Part shown: piece after piece, positions 60,967-64,000 of the stretch | How the letters are laid out: each line of letters opens with the position of its first letter | Position numbering within the stretch: position 1 is the stretch's first letter | Assembly: GCF_030548205.1 (NCBI RefSeq) | Contig: NZ_JAUORV010000013.1 | Location: 1-64,000, forward strand | Source: Aliiglaciecola sp. 3_MG-2023 | Lineage (GTDB): Bacteria > Pseudomonadota > Gammaproteobacteria > Enterobacterales > Alteromonadaceae | Reading direction: 5' to 3' | Length of the DNA stretch: 64,000 nt | Notes under the pieces: model-generated | The model's database searches: none | What the model saw: the letters and a program-made list of their open reading frames with translations, nothing else | Told to the model about the DNA's origin: nothing | Program-made: the position numbers and the translations under genes

Positions 60967-63660
60967 CTAGCTGGACTGTTTGTTAGATAACAAATTAGAA
61001 ATTGCCAACTTCATTTTGTGAGGTTTTACGGGCTTATTCAGTAGCGAGTAACCTTTTTCCCTAACTTGTTGGCGCAGTTCATTGGTATAGTTGGCAGTGA
61101 TCATAATGACCGGAACTGATTTACCCAATACGTGTTCGGTGATCTTTAACGCGTCAAAACCGGTTTCACCATTATCAAGATGGAAGTCAGCAATAATTAA
61201 TTCTGGCGCCAATGCGCGTAACCAATTGTGGTCCTGCAATTGAGCTAATGTTTGAACGCTAGTTACTTCACACCCCCAGCCTTGTAACAGGGTCTCCATA
61301 CCAGAACAAATTTCCATATCGTTATCAATAATCAAAATATTGGCTGCGTCTAAATGGCTATTAAACCTGTCTCGAGCCGTAACTTGATTGACGGATAAAT
61401 CTTGAGCAGTTTTGCTGCCATAGGGAATGAAAATACTAAATTTGGACCCTTGCCCTTCAGTAGAAGTTACAGAAATACGATGATTCATAACACCGGCCAA
61501 CTTTTCCACAATGGCAAGCCCTAATCCCAACCCCTGATCATGTCGGCGCTTTTTACCATCAATACGATTAAACTCATGGAATATTTCCACTAACTTATCA
61601 TCTGGAATACCAATACCAGTATCACACACCTGTATTTCCAGAGCGGATTTGCGTCTGCGCACTCCTAGCAGTATTGAACCTTCATTGGTATAACGTACTG
61701 CGTTACTTAATAAATTACGTAAAATCCGAGCTAACAAATAGGGATCTGAGCGAACCACACTGGTTGAGCCACTAAATCTAAAACGCAAATTCTTTGATTC
61801 TGTTTGCTTAGTAAATTCACTGGCCAAATTATTCAGTAAATCATTTACCGAAAAATCTTCCAATACCGGCTCAATAAGACCGGCTTCAAGTTTTGAAATA
61901 TCCACTAAGGCACTGATTAATGACTCAAGGTTTTCCAAAGAATAACTTAATGAACTAAGTAGTTTTTGGGCATCATCACTTAAGCTAAGTTCATTCAGAG
62001 CGGCCACAAACAAGCGCGAAGAATTCATCGGCTGCAATAAATCATGGCTAGTGGCTGCAAGGAATTTACTTTTAGACTCATTGGCGCGGTCTGCTTCGCT
62101 TTTTGCGGCAATTAAACTTTTTTCAGCTAGCTGCCGGTCTTCTATTTCTTGACGTAATTGCAGATTAATTTCTGATATTTTTTGAGTACGTTGATTAACT
62201 CGCTGTTCCATGTAGTCGTAAGCATGACGCAGTGCTTTAGCCGTTCTGCGCTGTTCAGTCACATCTTGTTCTAAGGTGAAAAAACCAATGACGTTACGAT
62301 CTTGATCAAAATGGGGAATGAATGTCTTGTTTGAAATACGTGGATTTCCACCATCATGCCGGTGCTCAAGTTCAAAATTCACTGATTGCCCTTGCATGGC
62401 TCTCTCAATATAAATATAGAGTTTGTTGAACTCTTCTTCGCCTAACACCTCATTAAGGTGGTGGCTAATAATTTCTGAGCGAGAACGATGGAACCACTTT
62501 TCAAATTCACGATTCACGAACTCGTAACACATGTCTTTATTTACATAAGATATTAGTGCTGGCATAGCATCAGTGATTAACCGAATACGCTGTTCACTTT
62601 CTTGCAGCGCCTGTTGATTGAGGCTGCGCTCTGTTATATCGGTATAACTGTTAAGGTACCCACCACTCGTAATTAAGTGACGTTTGATTAAAATAACTTT
62701 ACCGCTTTGTAAGGTTTTTTCAGCCTCAAAATCGCCTTGCGATAATAACATACTAGGCAATTCACTTTCGGAGAGTGACTCATCCAACTCACTGCCTTGA
62801 AGTAGTTCAAGATAATTATCACCGCGAGTTATTTTACTTTTTTGTATCCCTGCTAATTGTAGAAAACGTTTATTCCAAGTCTCGATATTGCCCTTTGCAT
62901 TCACCAAAGCGATGCCTTGAGACATGTTTTCTAGGGTAGATTTAAGTACCTGGGCTTGCTCCGCCATGGCTTTTTCATAGCGTAATTCTTCGCTTTGCTT
63001 AATGTTGGTGATGTCGGTATAAATCACCACCAAATCACCTTCGGAGGTTTTGCGCTCGGACATTTGTATCCAAGTACCATCCTTTAGTTTAAAAATGGTA
63101 TGAGTAATAGGGTCAGGGTACATTCCCACGGTTTTTTGTGCTTTAGCTTGCATGTCTACATAGGGTAAAGATGCGGCAGTGATTTCCTGAAAGGTCGTTT
63201 TACCAATTTCAAAATTAATATTGTGTTTACGCCAGAATTGACCACAACGACTATTTACCATCACCATTTTTCGATCTGCATCAAATAAAGCAAAGGAATC
63301 AGAAATACTTTCGATAGCATCATTCAGCCGTTGCCGAGCTTGATCTGACGCTTGTCTATTTCGTTCAGCATCTAAGCGTGCTTGCTCTAATTTTTGATTT
63401 GATTCTTCTAGACGGTGAAGTGTTTGTTGAAGTTTTTGGGTTCGTTCTTTTACTTTATCTGCCAGAAGTGCGGCATCTTCAAAGGATTGATATGCGTCAC
63501 TGTGGTTACCCCATCCCATCTCTACTCGGCGCATCAAAACATTGTTTATTTTGCTAAGTTTTTGGTTCTCATAACGCAGTTGTTCTAACTCATTTCTGTG
63601 ATGATCAACTTTGCCAGTTAGATCACTGTTTTTTGATGAGGCTAGGTTGGTTCGGGTCAT
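60967..63660 (-). CDS. Hybrid sensor histidine kinase with PAS domains and receiver (NahK/ErcS'-like)
   Basis: This protein of about 897 residues has an N-terminal coiled coil (about 15-115) and three PAS domains (about 115-225, 235-350 and 355-475). A second coiled coil is followed by HisKA with phospho-His near 539 in LAATSHDLLQPMNSS. The HATPase shows LSNAVRYTNEGSI and GIGIPDD, and a C-terminal receiver has its Asp in IIADFHLDNGETG. No membrane helix is visible, so it is cytosolic. The architecture matches the NahK/ErcS' group controlling PQQ alcohol oxidation in Pseudomonas. ATG 63660 is preferred over GTG 63681. It overlaps the FIST gene by 38 bp. Confidence 0.9.
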   Translation of the reverse strand: MTRTNLASSKNSDLTGKVDHHRNELEQLRYENQKLSKINNVLMRRVEMGWGNHSDAYQSFEDAALLADKVKERTQKLQQTLHRLEESNQKLEQARLDAERNRQASDQARQRLNDAIESISDSFALFDADRKMVMVNSRCGQFWRKHNINFEIGKTTFQEITAASLPYVDMQAKAQKTVGMYPDPITHTIFKLKDGTWIQMSERKTSEGDLVVIYTDITNIKQSEELRYEKAMAEQAQVLKSTLENMSQGIALVNAKGNIETWNKRFLQLAGIQKSKITRGDNYLELLQGSELDESLSESELPSMLLSQGDFEAEKTLQSGKVILIKRHLITSGGYLNSYTDITERSLNQQALQESEQRIRLITDAMPALISYVNKDMCYEFVNREFEKWFHRSRSEIISHHLNEVLGEEEFNKLYIYIERAMQGQSVNFELEHRHDGGNPRISNKTFIPHFDQDRNVIGFFTLEQDVTEQRRTAKALRHAYDYMEQRVNQRTQKISEINLQLRQEIEDRQLAEKSLIAAKSEADRANESKSKFLAATSHDLLQPMNSSRLFVAALNELSLSDDAQKLLSSLSYSLENLESLISALVDISKLEAGLIEPVLEDFSVNDLLNNLASEFTKQTESKNLRFRFSGSTSVVRSDPYLLARILRNLLSNAVRYTNEGSILLGVRRRKSALEIQVCDTGIGIPDDKLVEIFHEFNRIDGKKRRHDQGLGLGLAIVEKLAGVMNHRISVTSTEGQGSKFSIFIPYGSKTAQDLSVNQVTARDRFNSHLDAANILIIDNDMEICSGMETLLQGWGCEVTSVQTLAQLQDHNWLRALAPELIIADFHLDNGETGFDALKITEHVLGKSVPVIMITANYTNELRQQVREKGYSLLNKPVKPHKMKLAISNLLSNKQSS

Positions 63661-64000
63661 AGGGATATCCAATAGCAACACCCGTAAAAGTATGATTCAG
63701 GTGCAATCCGTTAATTTGTTCGCCATAGGTACTAAAGCCGATTACATTGTTCTTTCGATACATAACAGACATTTGTTCGGCAATATCATGGTGTTCTATT
63801 TCTATACGTCGGTGAATACAATCAAATCCAATAACCAGTTGCATTTCACCTACTGATTCTTTTAGTAAATTAAATATAAGCGATGTATGGGGTAACAACC
63901 CAGGCGACATCATTTTGGTTAATACAACACCTGAATCTATGGCACAGAAAAACGTTAAGCTCAGATCATCATTCACTTTTTGAATACTGCGAATGTAAAG
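63623..64000 (-). CDS. FIST-domain sensory protein, C-terminal part (runs off the window)
   Basis: The visible 125 residues match the end of a FIST_C domain: a beta-rich region with LVIGFDCIHRRIEIEHH, then the family ending NVIGFSTYGEQINGLHLNHTF. The frame remains open to base 64000, so the start lies outside. The GTG at 63976 is not a real start. FIST proteins are small-ligand sensors often paired with histidine kinases. The stop codon lies inside the hybrid kinase gene, so the two are coupled and FIST is likely its input module. Confidence 0.85.
   Translation of the reverse strand, partial: LYIRSIQKVNDDLSLTFFCAIDSGVVLTKMMSPGLLPHTSLIFNLLKESVGEMQLVIGFDCIHRRIEIEHHDIAEQMSVMYRKNNVIGFSTYGEQINGLHLNHTFTGVAIGYPYDPNQPSLIKKQ

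Overview
The window looks like chromosome of a marine, polysaccharide-degrading gammaproteobacterium of the Alteromonadales (Alteromonadaceae-like; genus not resolved). The reasons are the TonB-dependent receptors (TBDRs) tied to sugar catabolism, the Shewanella/Alteromonas-type N-acetylgalactosamine (GalNAc) genes, moderate AT-richness, and dense REP-like palindromic repeat arrays. There are no rRNA genes, ordinary tRNA genes, CRISPR arrays, insertion-sequence transposases or prophage genes. One gene (FIST domain) runs off the right end.

Region 1 (1-5408), RNA repair. A divergent unit has the sigma-54 activator RtcR on the + strand. On the - strand are a slipin/SPFH protein and the RNA ligase RtcB, behind a clear -24/-12 promoter. 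The roughly 400-nt leader before slipin holds an elaborate structured RNA with a tRNA T-arm mimic and a multibranched domain with a 13-bp stem, resembling bacterial Y RNAs. A membrane-anchored thioredoxin-like protein follows rtcR.

Region 2 (5421-21840), GalNAc / alpha-galactoside use. A DeoR-type regulator (AgaR-like), TlpA-like thioredoxin, lipoprotein GH36 glycosidase, lipoprotein amidohydrolase, EamA permease and TBDR lie on the - strand. agaZ-agaS-agaK-like genes and a second TBDR lie on the + strand. AgaR-like TTTCATTT boxes occur before agaR, between the divergent arms and before the second TBDR. No deacetylase or class II aldolase is present here; a nagA plus sugar kinase pair sits 27 kb away (45.5-47.7 kb).

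Region 3 (21864-34792), mixed accessory genes: a large membrane KAP-type P-loop NTPase with an OmpA-like external region, an SDR enzyme, a tiny charged protein, a LysR regulator, a small secreted protein, a peptide-ligase-like operon (RLAN/ATP-grasp, GNAT-C39 peptidase fusion, RMD1/DUF155), a TBDR and a cation diffusion facilitator.

Region 4 (34884-49678), sugar oxidation and regulation. A GMC oxidoreductase, a Tat-type gluconate-dehydrogenase-subunit-3-like partner, an NHS-family MFS permease, a TIM-barrel isomerase and a Gfo/Idh oxidoreductase form one operon beside a divergent PAS-AraC regulator. Next come a periplasmic TIM-barrel protein, an M20 amidohydrolase, a MOSC-ferredoxin fusion, nagA and kinase, and a RegB/RegA-like two-component pair.

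Region 5 (50322-64000), PQQ alcohol oxidation. The - strand carries cytochrome c, a XoxJ-like binding protein, a quinoprotein alcohol dehydrogenase with the Asp-x-Asp signature of lanthanide enzymes, and a NosR-like flavin/Fe-S membrane protein. The + strand carries the PQQ-associated ABC set (binding protein, beta-propeller, ATPase, permease) and a LuxR-type response regulator. A large PAS hybrid histidine kinase and a FIST-domain protein complete the signalling module.

Six REP-type arrays separate the blocks and fall into three subfamilies with different repeat units. They probably act as transcription boundaries and were probably spread by a transposase encoded elsewhere.
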